From the NCBI RefSeq assembly GCF_001514145.1, contig NZ_KQ948666.1, forward strand, positions 284,138 through 348,137: 64,000 nt of DNA. Direction: 5' to 3'. This document shows positions 56,909-64,000 of the stretch, one piece after another (within the stretch, counting starts at the first letter, position 1; each line of letters begins with the position of its first letter). A program made the translations under genes and the position numbers. The notes below the pieces were generated by a model, which was given only the letters and a program-made list of their open reading frames with translations, searched no databases and was not told where the DNA came from. This stretch comes from Streptomyces canus. Lineage in GTDB: Bacteria > Actinomycetota > Actinomycetes > Streptomycetales > Streptomycetaceae.

Positions 56909-58110
56909 GGCGTCGCACGGCCCGAGGGGCCCGGCTCCTCGCGGTCACGGTCGCGGCCGCCGCACTCCAGGCCACGCCCGCACCGGCCGCCGTCAGCCCG
57001 CCCGAGGGGGTGATCACCTGGGGCACGAGCGCCTACCCCATCGGCGACTCGGCCGCCGACCGCGGCTACCGCATGGTCGTGCACACCAGCGTCGGCGGAA
57101 GCGAACCGCGCATCCGGCTCTCCAACGCGTTCGGCCACCAGCCGGTCACCTTCGACAGCGTCTACGCCGGTCTCCAGCTGAAGGACGCCGAGCTGGTGCG
57201 CGGCAGCAACCGGCGGCTCACCTTCGACGGGTCGTCCTCCGTCACCGTGGAACCCGGCAGCACGGTGTACAGCGACCCCTTGTCCGGCAGGCTGGCCGCC
57301 GGATCGAACCTGGTCGTCAGCCTCCACACCCCGGACGCAGCGGGCCCGGTCACCGGCCACTGGATGGCCCTGCAGACGTCCTACGCCACCCAGGGCGACC
57401 ACACCGCCGAGGAGAGCGGCGCCCACTGGACCGAAGGCATCGGATCGTGGTTCTACCTCGACGCGGTCTCGGTGCGGACGCCCGCGGCCACCGGTGCCGT
57501 GGTCGCACTCGGCGACTCCATCACCGACGGATGGCAGTCCACCAGTGACCACAACCGCCGCTGGCCCGACTACCTCGCCCGCCGCCTCCAGAAGGCACAC
57601 ACCACGGTCAAGGGCGTGGCCAACGAGGGGATCTCCGGCAACAAGGTGCTGGCCGACGGCGCCGGGCCGAGCGCCCTGAACCGGCTGGACCGGGACGTCC
57701 TCTCCCAGCCGGGCGTGCACACCGTGTTCCTCTTCGAGGGGGTCAACGACCTCAAGGCCCACACCGGCGTCACCGCACCGGACCTGATCGCCGGCTACCG
57801 CGAGATCGTCGACCGGTCCCACGACGCCGGAAAGTGCGTGGTCGTCTCCACCATCGCCCCCTTCAAGGGCTGGCCGGAATGGGATCCGGCCGCCGAGGCC
57901 GTACGACAGGAGGTCAACGACTTCATCAGGAGCCACGGCGACGAGTTCGACGCGGTCACCGACTTCGACCGCGTCCTGCGCAGCCCCTACGACCCCGAGC
58001 GGATGCTGCCCGTCTTCGACGGCGGGGACCACATCCATCCCAACGACAAGGGCATGCAGGCGATGGCGGACTCCGTCGACCTGAACAGCCTGGACTGCGC
58101 ACGCCACTGA
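56905..58110 (+). CDS. Secreted SGNH/GDSL-hydrolase family esterase
   Basis: 401 residues. Signal peptide (LLAVTVAAAALQATPAPAAV). An N-terminal beta domain (GHQPVTFDSVYAGLQLKDAE) precedes the SGNH fold: ALGDSITDGW (block I), GNKVLADG (Gly), FEGVNDLKAH (Asn) and GDHIHPND (Asp-His triad). Likely removes acetyl or other acyl groups from the glycan acted on by the two preceding enzymes. ATGA overlap makes it part of that operon. It converges with the LAL regulator 7 bp later. Confidence 0.9.
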   Translation: MRRRTARGARLLAVTVAAAALQATPAPAAVSPPEGVITWGTSAYPIGDSAADRGYRMVVHTSVGGSEPRIRLSNAFGHQPVTFDSVYAGLQLKDAELVRGSNRRLTFDGSSSVTVEPGSTVYSDPLSGRLAAGSNLVVSLHTPDAAGPVTGHWMALQTSYATQGDHTAEESGAHWTEGIGSWFYLDAVSVRTPAATGAVVALGDSITDGWQSTSDHNRRWPDYLARRLQKAHTTVKGVANEGISGNKVLADGAGPSALNRLDRDVLSQPGVHTVFLFEGVNDLKAHTGVTAPDLIAGYREIVDRSHDAGKCVVVSTIAPFKGWPEWDPAAEAVRQEVNDFIRSHGDEFDAVTDFDRVLRSPYDPERMLPVFDGGDHIHPNDKGMQAMADSVDLNSLDCARH

Positions 58111-58117
58111 GGCAGCG

Positions 58118-61063
58118 TCAGCCGCGGGCCGTCGTCTCCGGGGCGATCAACCCCTTGCGGTAGGCGACGGCCACGGCCTCGGTGCGGCTCGCCGCGCCCA
58201 GCTTGGCCAGGATGTTGGAGACGTGCACACTCGCCGTCTTGCCGGTGATGAACAGCTCCTCGCCGATCTGGCGGTTGCTGCGCCCCCGGGCGAGCAGCCG
58301 CAGCACGTCCTGCTCACGGGCAGTGAGCACCGACGCGGTGGGCGGAGCCTCGGCGAGCCGGCCGCGCCGGATCAGCTCGTCGACCTGCTCGAGCAGCACC
58401 GTGGCGCCGAGCCGGGCGAACACCTCACGAGCGGCACGCGCCTCGGACTCGGCTTCCACACGCCGGTCGGCGGCGAGCAGGGCCTCGGCGTACCGCAGCC
58501 TGCAGCGCGCCGGTTCGTACACGTCACCGAAGTCGAACGCGGCGACCGCCCTCGCCCAGGCCTCCGGATCCGGCCCCGACCGGGCCCGTGTCCACTCCGC
58601 CTCGGCCCGCGCCAGCCAGGCCTGTCCCTCCGGACCCTGCGGTATCCCGCGCTCGCCGTGCGCGGCGGTGGTCCTGGCCAGTTCGACCAGCTCGGTCGCG
58701 GTCTCCGCCCAGCGACGCGCCCCGGCCTGGTCCCCCTTGCGGCGCAGATCGTCGGCCCGGTCGGCGACCGCGGACAACGCGAGGGTGGCCAGCCGGACGG
58801 TGACGTGAGGAAGCGCGCCCGTGTCGTCCGTCAGCGCCGAGACGGTGGACCGCATCCGCTGTACGGCGTCCTCCGCATCGCCCCGCAGCGCCGCCGCGTC
58901 GGTCAGCGCGATGCCCGCGACAAGCGTGGCCATCCAGTCGAAGGGCCCCTCCAGCAGGGCCCGCGCCCGGTCGGTGGCCCTGCGGTCGCCGCGCGCGAGC
59001 CCGACGTACAGCGCGGGCGCCATCGTGTACCCGCCGGCCGCGGGCAGCACGTCGGCATCGGCGTGGGCCGCCCGGACACAGTCGTCCCAGCGGCCCAGCG
59101 TGTACAGCACCAGCAGCTGCAGGTAGCGCATCTCCATCGGATACGGCGACGACAGCAGCCCGGCGCGACGGGCACGGTCCAGCCCTTCGGTGAGCCAGGG
59201 CAGACACTCGTCCAGGTGCCCGGACTCGAAGCAGCCGACGGCGAGATTGAACAGCGCGCGCATCTCCACGGGGGTGCTGCCCGCCCGCCGGGCCAGCTCC
59301 CGGGCCTGGCGCAGCCGCTCCCGCCCCGCCTTCGTGCGGCGGCCGCCGCCTTCGAGGACGGCCAGGGAGATCAGCAGATCCGCCTGGGCGTCCGGTACGC
59401 CCAACTGCTCGGCGGTGCCGAGGGCCTGCCGGGCGACCCGCAGCGCGACCTCGTTCTCCCCGACGTGCCGGGCCGCCATCACATGGGTGGCCGCGGCCCA
59501 CACCCAGGTACGGGACGGGGGATCGGCGGGGATCATGGCGAGCGCCTCGCTGCTGTAGGCGAAGGCCGCGGTGAGGTTGTCGACGCTCATCAGGTTCCCG
59601 GCGAGCGTGTAGCGTACCCGGGCGGCGAGTTCGGAGTCCGCCTCCTGGCCGACACCGGCGAGCGCGGCGCGCGTGAGCGAGACCGCCCGGTGCAGTTCGC
59701 CGGTGTGCGCGGCCGCCGCCGAGGCCCGCAGCATGAGCCGTACCAGGCCGACCCCCTCACCCGAGGGGCGCGCCGTCGGCTCCACCGCCGACCACAGGTC
59801 GAGGGCCGCCTCCAGATGCCGTAGCTCCTCGGCGGGCGCCCCCACCCGCTGGGCGTGGTCCGCGGCCTCCAGCGAGGCGGCGAGCGCCTCGGCCAGGTCA
59901 TGGCTCTCGCGGTAGTGGTGGGCCCGCTCCGCCGCGCTCTCGGCCCGATGCCCGCGCCCGTCGAGCAGCCGGGCGAACGCCCCATGCAGCCGCGCCCGCT
60001 CGCCCGGCAGCAGATCGGCGTACACGGCCTCACGAGCGAGGGCATGCCGGAACGTGTACGTGTCCCCCTCGCCGGGCACCAGCAGCTGTCGCCCGATGGC
60101 CTCCCGCAGCGCCGTTTCCAGCTCTTCCTCGGGCAGTCGTACGGCATCCCGCAGCAGGTCGTGCTCGACGCGCCGCCCGGCGACGGCGGCGGTGCGCAGC
60201 ATCTGCTGAGCGGTGTCGGACAGCTGCTCGAACCGAATCAGCAGCACGTCGGCGAGCCCACTGGGCACCCCGCCGTCCCCGCTCCCCGTGGCGGCGAGCA
60301 ACTCCTCGGCATAGAACGCGTTGCCCTCGGCCCGCTCGACGATCCGCCGCACGGTGTGGTCGGGCAGCGGCCCCTCCCGCAGAGACCGCACCAGCCGGGC
60401 CACCTCGCCGTCGGCCATCGGCCGCAACTCCAGCCGCTCGACCCCGGGCAGCCGCACCAGCTCGGCGAGCAGCGGACGCAACGGATGCCGCCGGTGCAGA
60501 TCATCCGCACGGTACGAAGCGAGAACGGCCAGCCGGTGCGTGGGCGTCCCACCCGCCGACCGCTGGAGGATCCCCCGGCTGAGCAGGAACCGCAGCAGAT
60601 CGCGGGACGACTGATCGGCCCAGTGCAGATCCTCCAGGACGAGCAGCAGGGGAGCGATGTCCGAGAGATCGGCGAGCAGCCCGGCGATCCCCTCGAACAA
60701 CCGAAGCCGCCCACCGGAGTCGCCGACAGCGCCGCCGCCCAGCAGTCGTCCCACCGCCGGATACGCGGCGAGGGCATCGGCGAACCGCGCGTCCTGGGCG
60801 AGCGCTCCCAGGACCTCGGTGAACGGCAGATACGGCAGGCCGACGTCACCGAGATCGACACAGTGCCCGGTGAGCACGGTCATCCCGGCCGTCGCGGCCC
60901 GCCCCGTGACCTCGTCCAGCAGCCGTGTCTTGCCGACCCCGGCGTCCCCGGCGACGAGGACTGCCCGAGCCTCCCCGCTGCGGGCACGCTCCAGCACACC
61001 TGAGAGCCGGGTCAGTTCGTCTTCCCGGCCGATGAGAGGCGTACTGATGGAGATCTGCGACAC
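58118..61063 (-). CDS. LAL-type LuxR regulator with N-terminal AAA ATPase
   Basis: 981 residues. Walker A GDAGVGKTRLL and Walker B LLLVLEDLHWADQSSRDL in the first 200 residues, then a winged-helix and a long TPR-like helical middle (~350-850). The LuxR helix-turn-helix is at the C-terminus: LTAREQDVLRLLARGRSNRQIGE, TVSVHVSNI-type K-T-A-S-V-H-V-S-N-I. LALs are large activators of secondary-metabolite or sugar genes. GTG 61063 with AGGA upstream. It converges with the GH27/GH95 operon; whether it controls it is not shown. Confidence 0.93.
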   Translation of the reverse strand: MSQISISTPLIGREDELTRLSGVLERARSGEARAVLVAGDAGVGKTRLLDEVTGRAATAGMTVLTGHCVDLGDVGLPYLPFTEVLGALAQDARFADALAAYPAVGRLLGGGAVGDSGGRLRLFEGIAGLLADLSDIAPLLLVLEDLHWADQSSRDLLRFLLSRGILQRSAGGTPTHRLAVLASYRADDLHRRHPLRPLLAELVRLPGVERLELRPMADGEVARLVRSLREGPLPDHTVRRIVERAEGNAFYAEELLAATGSGDGGVPSGLADVLLIRFEQLSDTAQQMLRTAAVAGRRVEHDLLRDAVRLPEEELETALREAIGRQLLVPGEGDTYTFRHALAREAVYADLLPGERARLHGAFARLLDGRGHRAESAAERAHHYRESHDLAEALAASLEAADHAQRVGAPAEELRHLEAALDLWSAVEPTARPSGEGVGLVRLMLRASAAAAHTGELHRAVSLTRAALAGVGQEADSELAARVRYTLAGNLMSVDNLTAAFAYSSEALAMIPADPPSRTWVWAAATHVMAARHVGENEVALRVARQALGTAEQLGVPDAQADLLISLAVLEGGGRRTKAGRERLRQARELARRAGSTPVEMRALFNLAVGCFESGHLDECLPWLTEGLDRARRAGLLSSPYPMEMRYLQLLVLYTLGRWDDCVRAAHADADVLPAAGGYTMAPALYVGLARGDRRATDRARALLEGPFDWMATLVAGIALTDAAALRGDAEDAVQRMRSTVSALTDDTGALPHVTVRLATLALSAVADRADDLRRKGDQAGARRWAETATELVELARTTAAHGERGIPQGPEGQAWLARAEAEWTRARSGPDPEAWARAVAAFDFGDVYEPARCRLRYAEALLAADRRVEAESEARAAREVFARLGATVLLEQVDELIRRGRLAEAPPTASVLTAREQDVLRLLARGRSNRQIGEELFITGKTASVHVSNILAKLGAASRTEAVAVAYRKGLIAPETTARG

Positions 61064-61123
61064 GAATACATCCTGGCACTTGCCTCTGACAGGGGCTTGA
61101 CCGACCTCAGGGGCGCGGGGAAC

Positions 61124-61477
61124 TCATCTGCGCAACGTTCGGGCCCAATCCGCCGGCACCCGCCCCTCCGGCCCAGGAGCCGGCTGACCCTCCGGATGAC
61201 TCCCCGGCGCCGCGAGCTCGGGCCCCGCCTCGAACATCTCACTCGTCTCGAAGTTCCAGAACCACTCCTCACCCGGCTCGAAACTCTGCACCAGGGGATG
61301 CCCCGAGTCCCGGAAATGCCCGGTCGCGTGCTGCCCGGGCGAGGAGTCACAGCACCCCACGTGCCCGCACTGCGCACACCGCCGCAGATGGAACCACCAT
61401 CCGCCCGCCGCGTCGCACTCCACGCACCCGTCCCCGCTGGGCGGCACACTCGGGTCGAGCCCCTTGATGTCGGTCAT
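61124..61477 (-). CDS. UBP-type zinc finger domain protein
   Basis: 117 residues, essentially one zf-UBP domain: C-V-E-C (18-21), W-F-H-L-R-R-C-A-Q-C-G-H-V-G-C-C, H-A-T-G-H-F and S-G-H-P-L-V-Q-S-F. The fold binds ubiquitin tails in eukaryotes. Bacterial copies have no ubiquitin partner and an unknown role. ATG 61477 overlaps the histidine-kinase stop (ATGA), so it is translationally coupled to it. Confidence 0.9.
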   Translation of the reverse strand: MTDIKGLDPSVPPSGDGCVECDAAGGWWFHLRRCAQCGHVGCCDSSPGQHATGHFRDSGHPLVQSFEPGEEWFWNFETSEMFEAGPELAAPGSHPEGQPAPGPEGRVPADWARTLRR

Positions 61478-62931
61478 TCCGGCTCCTCGGTCGTGTCGTT
61501 GTCCGCGGCGGTCAGCGGAAGCAGCACCTGGAAGCGGGTGTCGCCCGGTGACGACTCCACCTGAAGCGACCCGTGGTGCTTGTTGACCACGATCCGCCAG
61601 GAGATGTCGAGCCCGAGCCCCGTCCCCTCGCCCACGGGCTTGGTGGTGAAGAAGGGATCGAAGATACGCCCGCGGATGTCCGGCGGCACCCCGGGCCCGG
61701 TGTCCCGGAACTCCACCAGCAGCCGGTCGTTGTCGAGCGCGGTCCGGACGGTCAACGTCCCGTCCCCGCCGACGGTGTTGATGGCCTGCACCGCGTTGTC
61801 GATCAGGTTCGTCCACACCTGGTTGAGTTCGGCGGGGTAGGCCGGGATCCTCGGCAGCGTCCGGTCGTACTCCTTGACCACCTTGATCTGCTGCCCGATC
61901 TTCCCGGACAGCATCAGCAGCGTGCTGTCGAGGAGTTCGTGTACGTCGGCCACCTGATACGGCGCCCGGTCCAGCTGGGAGTACTGCTTCGCCGCGTCGA
62001 CGAGATGCGAGATACGGGCCGTGGAGTCGTTGATCTCGTCCATCAACAGCTCGGTCTCGACGGTGTAGTTGAGCCAGCCGATCGCGTTCGGCAGGATCTC
62101 CTCGTCCACGGCCGCCGCGATCTGGTCCAGCCAGTCCACGTCGAGGCCCGCCTGCACGAAGGTGGGGGCGATCCGCCAGCCCTCCTGGATGCCGTGGTCG
62201 TCGAGCCAGTCGCTGAGCGCGTCCTCCCGGTCCGAGGCCTCCAGCGGGCTCAGCACAGGCGCCTTGGCCACCCGTTCGGCCGTGCGCTCCTGGATGTCGA
62301 TGAGGTTCGCCATCACCTCGGGGCTGTAGGAGCCCTGCGCGATGACGGCGAGCTTGTGGCGCATCTTGCCGACCCGCTCGCGCAGCGTCGCCGTGGCCCG
62401 CACGGCCGCCGCCGCCGGGTTGTTGAGCTCGTGCGTGAGACCGGCGGACAACGAGCCGAGCGCCAGCAGCCGTTCCCGCTGCCCGATGGCCCGCTGGGTG
62501 TTCTTCGAACCGAAGAAGAGCCCCTCCAGCAGATGGACCGCCATCGGGAACCATTCCTGCATGAAGGCCGAGAACGCCTCCGCGGGCAGCACGAAGAACC
62601 GCGAAGGCTCCGTCACCCGCATGGAGTTGTTGTAGGTCTGCCGCACCCGGTCCCCGAGATAGGCCTGCATGGACCCCGCGTACACCCCGCGCTGCGAGGT
62701 GCGGCTGACCTCCACGTCGTCGCCGCCGACCCGGCGGGAGAGGACGACTGTGCCCTCGACCATCACGTAGAAGCAGGTGGCGGGTTCACCCTCGGTGTAC
62801 ACCGGACCGGGTTCGAACCGCTCCACCCGGCCCGCGGCGCACAGCTGACCGAGCTGCTCGGGGGACAGCTTCTCGAACAGGAACAGCGATCCGATCTCCC
62901 CGGGACTGCACGGCATCAACTGCCCGCTCAT
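61474..62931 (-). CDS. Histidine kinase-like ATPase with cyclic-nucleotide-binding domain
   Basis: 485 residues. Residues ~15-135 form a cNMP-binding-type domain (FLFEKLSPEQLGQLCAAGRV, GEPATCFYVMVEGTVVLSRR). Then a HisKA-like helix with LSAGLTHELNNPAA and an HATPase_c domain: LNQVWTNLIDNAVQAI, FRDTGPGVP, GEGTGLGLDISWRI. No transmembrane segment, so cytosolic. It is coupled by ATGA overlaps to the flavoprotein gene upstream and to the UBP finger downstream; no response regulator is adjacent. Starts at ATG 62931. Confidence 0.9.
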   Translation of the reverse strand: MSGQLMPCSPGEIGSLFLFEKLSPEQLGQLCAAGRVERFEPGPVYTEGEPATCFYVMVEGTVVLSRRVGGDDVEVSRTSQRGVYAGSMQAYLGDRVRQTYNNSMRVTEPSRFFVLPAEAFSAFMQEWFPMAVHLLEGLFFGSKNTQRAIGQRERLLALGSLSAGLTHELNNPAAAAVRATATLRERVGKMRHKLAVIAQGSYSPEVMANLIDIQERTAERVAKAPVLSPLEASDREDALSDWLDDHGIQEGWRIAPTFVQAGLDVDWLDQIAAAVDEEILPNAIGWLNYTVETELLMDEINDSTARISHLVDAAKQYSQLDRAPYQVADVHELLDSTLLMLSGKIGQQIKVVKEYDRTLPRIPAYPAELNQVWTNLIDNAVQAINTVGGDGTLTVRTALDNDRLLVEFRDTGPGVPPDIRGRIFDPFFTTKPVGEGTGLGLDISWRIVVNKHHGSLQVESSPGDTRFQVLLPLTAADNDTTEEPE

Positions 62932-64000
62932 GACTGCTCCAGGTACCGGTGGACGAGCATCACGGCCATGGCTCCCTCTCCGACGGCGGACGCGACCCGC
63001 TTCGCGGACTCGGCGCGCGCGTCGCCCGCGACGAACACGCCCGGAATGTTGGTCTCCAGGTGGTACGGCGGCCGGTCCAGCTCCCAGTCCGCGGGCGGCC
63101 GCCCGTCGGCGGTGAGGTCGGGCCCGGCCAGGATGAACCCGTGCTCGTCCCGCAGCACCGTGCCGTCCAGCCAACCGGTCAGCGGGGCCGCGCCGATGAA
63201 CACGAACATCCACTGCGCGTCGACGAGTTCGGTCTCCCCGCTCTCGGTGTCGCGCAGGGTCAGCTGCTCCAGGTGGTCGGAGCCGTGCGCGGCCTCGACG
63301 ACGGTACGCGCGCGTACCGAGATGTTGGGAGCCTCCTCGATCTGCTGGATCAGGTAGTGCGACATCGAGGCGGACAGATCGGGTCCGCGCACCAGCAGGG
63401 TCACCGACTTGGCGCCCCGGGACAGGTACATCGCCGCCTGCCCCGCCGAGTTGGCGCCTCCGACGATGTAGATGTCCTGCCCCTGGCAGGAGGCCGCCTC
63501 GGTGAGTGCCGAGCCGTAGAACACCCCGCAGCCGGTCAGGTCCGTGCAGCCCGGCGCCTCCAGCTGCCGGTACGACACGCCGGTCGCCAGGATCACGCTG
63601 TGCGCGGCCACCGCCGACCCGTCCGAGAAGCGCACGGTGCGGGCCGCGCCGTTGACCTCCAGGCCGGCCACCTCACGGGCGGTGAGGATCTCCGCGCCGA
63701 ACTTCGTCGCCTGCCGGCGGGCCCGGTCGGTGAGCTGGGCGCCCGACACACCGTCGGGGAAGCCCAGGTAGTTCTCGATCCGTGAGCTCTGCCCGGCCTG
63801 ACCACCGGTCGCCGACCGCTCCACGAGCACGGTCCGCAGCCCCTCCGAGGCCCCGTACACCGCCGCTCCGAGCCCGGCCGGGCCGCCGCCGATGACGACG
63901 AGGTCGTAGAAGTCGGCGGTCGGGGTCGTGGCGAGGCCCACGTGGGCGGCCAGATCGGGTGCCTCCGGCTTGACCAGGGGCGTGCCGTCGGGGGTGATCA
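62928..64000 (-). CDS. FAD-dependent oxidoreductase, thioredoxin-reductase-like (5' end beyond window)
   Basis: At least 357 codons; the frame stays open to the window edge. An upstream stretch (ITPDGTPLVKPEAPDLAAHV) suits a longer N-terminal domain. The visible part has both dinucleotide-binding motifs (VVIGGGPAGLGAAVYGASEG, YIVGGANSAGQAAMYLSRGA) and IPGVFVAGDARAESAKR, as in TrxR-like flavoproteins. The CxxC redox pair is missing: the place reads CGVFYGSALTEAASC. So it does not reduce thioredoxin in the usual way. Coupled by ATGA overlap to the cNMP-domain kinase. Confidence 0.88.
   Translation of the reverse strand, partial: ITPDGTPLVKPEAPDLAAHVGLATTPTADFYDLVVIGGGPAGLGAAVYGASEGLRTVLVERSATGGQAGQSSRIENYLGFPDGVSGAQLTDRARRQATKFGAEILTAREVAGLEVNGAARTVRFSDGSAVAAHSVILATGVSYRQLEAPGCTDLTGCGVFYGSALTEAASCQGQDIYIVGGANSAGQAAMYLSRGAKSVTLLVRGPDLSASMSHYLIQQIEEAPNISVRARTVVEAAHGSDHLEQLTLRDTESGETELVDAQWMFVFIGAAPLTGWLDGTVLRDEHGFILAGPDLTADGRPPADWELDRPPYHLETNIPGVFVAGDARAESAKRVASAVGEGAMAVMLVHRYLEQS

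Noticed and set aside
1..64000. tRNA, rRNA, CRISPR arrays, prophage or integrase sites
   Set aside because: Scanned for conserved tRNA T-loop contexts, repeat-spacer patterns and att/integrase features; none seen. GTTCGAA-like strings occur only inside coding regions (e.g. near 62815).

Overview
The window is high-G+C actinobacterial DNA that almost certainly comes from a Streptomyces chromosome. Indicators are a streptophobe-family membrane protein, an SsgA-like sporulation protein, a PopR-ClpP3-ClpP4 module, a SigB/F/G-type stress sigma factor, a 2-methylisoborneol operon with an encapsulin shell, an F420-dependent luciferase-like oxidoreductase, and frequent GTG/TTG starts. I see no rRNA, tRNA or CRISPR. 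The only mobile-element trace is a short IS110-like transposase remnant beside a tandem repeat at the left edge. The mix of regulators, enzymes and secreted hydrolases, with few core genes, looks like accessory or semi-accessory chromosome.

Layout. 1-280: transposase remnant and a ~35-bp minisatellite. 281-8384: metabolic singletons (dienelactone hydrolase, VOC protein, adenosine deaminase, DinB-like protein, secreted carotenoid-oxygenase-like enzyme, LysR regulator with divergent aldo/keto reductase, small NTF2/DUF1905 proteins). 8463-12319: operon of a two-FHA-domain ABC transporter, a small SH3-like protein and a Ser/Thr kinase, which together suggest phospho-regulated export. 12320-15453: NTF2-like, streptophobe and DUF6777 membrane proteins. 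15465-19830: stress and proteolysis block. A SpoIIAB/RsbW-like ATPase and a SigB-type sigma factor converge on a strong terminator, and each has a candidate SigB-class promoter (GNNT-N15-GGGTAC). Next come a methyltransferase, the popR regulator with an -LAA C-terminus, and clpP3-clpP4 with a perfect PopR-type palindrome upstream. ClpP4 appears to lack its catalytic His.

21695-26133: lipoprotein esterase, then the 2-methylisoborneol operon (family 2B encapsulin shell, MIB synthase, geranyl-PP methyltransferase), closed by a 15-bp perfect terminator stem. The MIB synthase has an unusually short N-terminus and an altered Asp-rich motif. 26293-40377: zinc alcohol dehydrogenase, VOC protein, a methyltransferase/TetR pair sharing a large operator, RNase HI with a Cys-rich tail, SRPBCC protein, a frameshifted small ORF, a flavin monooxygenase, an MFS/TetR efflux operon under twin operators, a TAT-exported cholesterol-oxidase-like flavoenzyme, an aldo/keto reductase, DUF6328 and DUF2238 membrane proteins, and an SsgA-like protein with a third SigB-class promoter. 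40471-51382: F420-type oxidoreductase, serine hydrolase, a membrane pseudokinase, an orphan operon (TPR protein, polyprenyl synthetase, PLP dehydratase), AIM24, a TerD-CAP-CAP fusion and a secreted beta-lactamase-family hydrolase.

51559-58110: sugar-utilisation locus with a leaderless ROK regulator, secreted GH27 alpha-galactosidase with a carbohydrate-binding module, GH95 enzyme and SGNH esterase, probably acting on a decorated, acylated plant glycan. 58118-61063: large LAL/LuxR regulator convergent with it. 61124-64000: translationally coupled triad of a flavin reductase-like protein (cut by the window edge), a cNMP-domain histidine kinase and a UBP-type zinc finger. No locus is clearly an entirely new system. 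The best leads are the ClpP4 active-site loss, the short-tailed MIB synthase beside its encapsulin, the orphan prenyltransferase operon, the FHA-ABC-kinase operon and the redox/kinase/zinc-finger triad.
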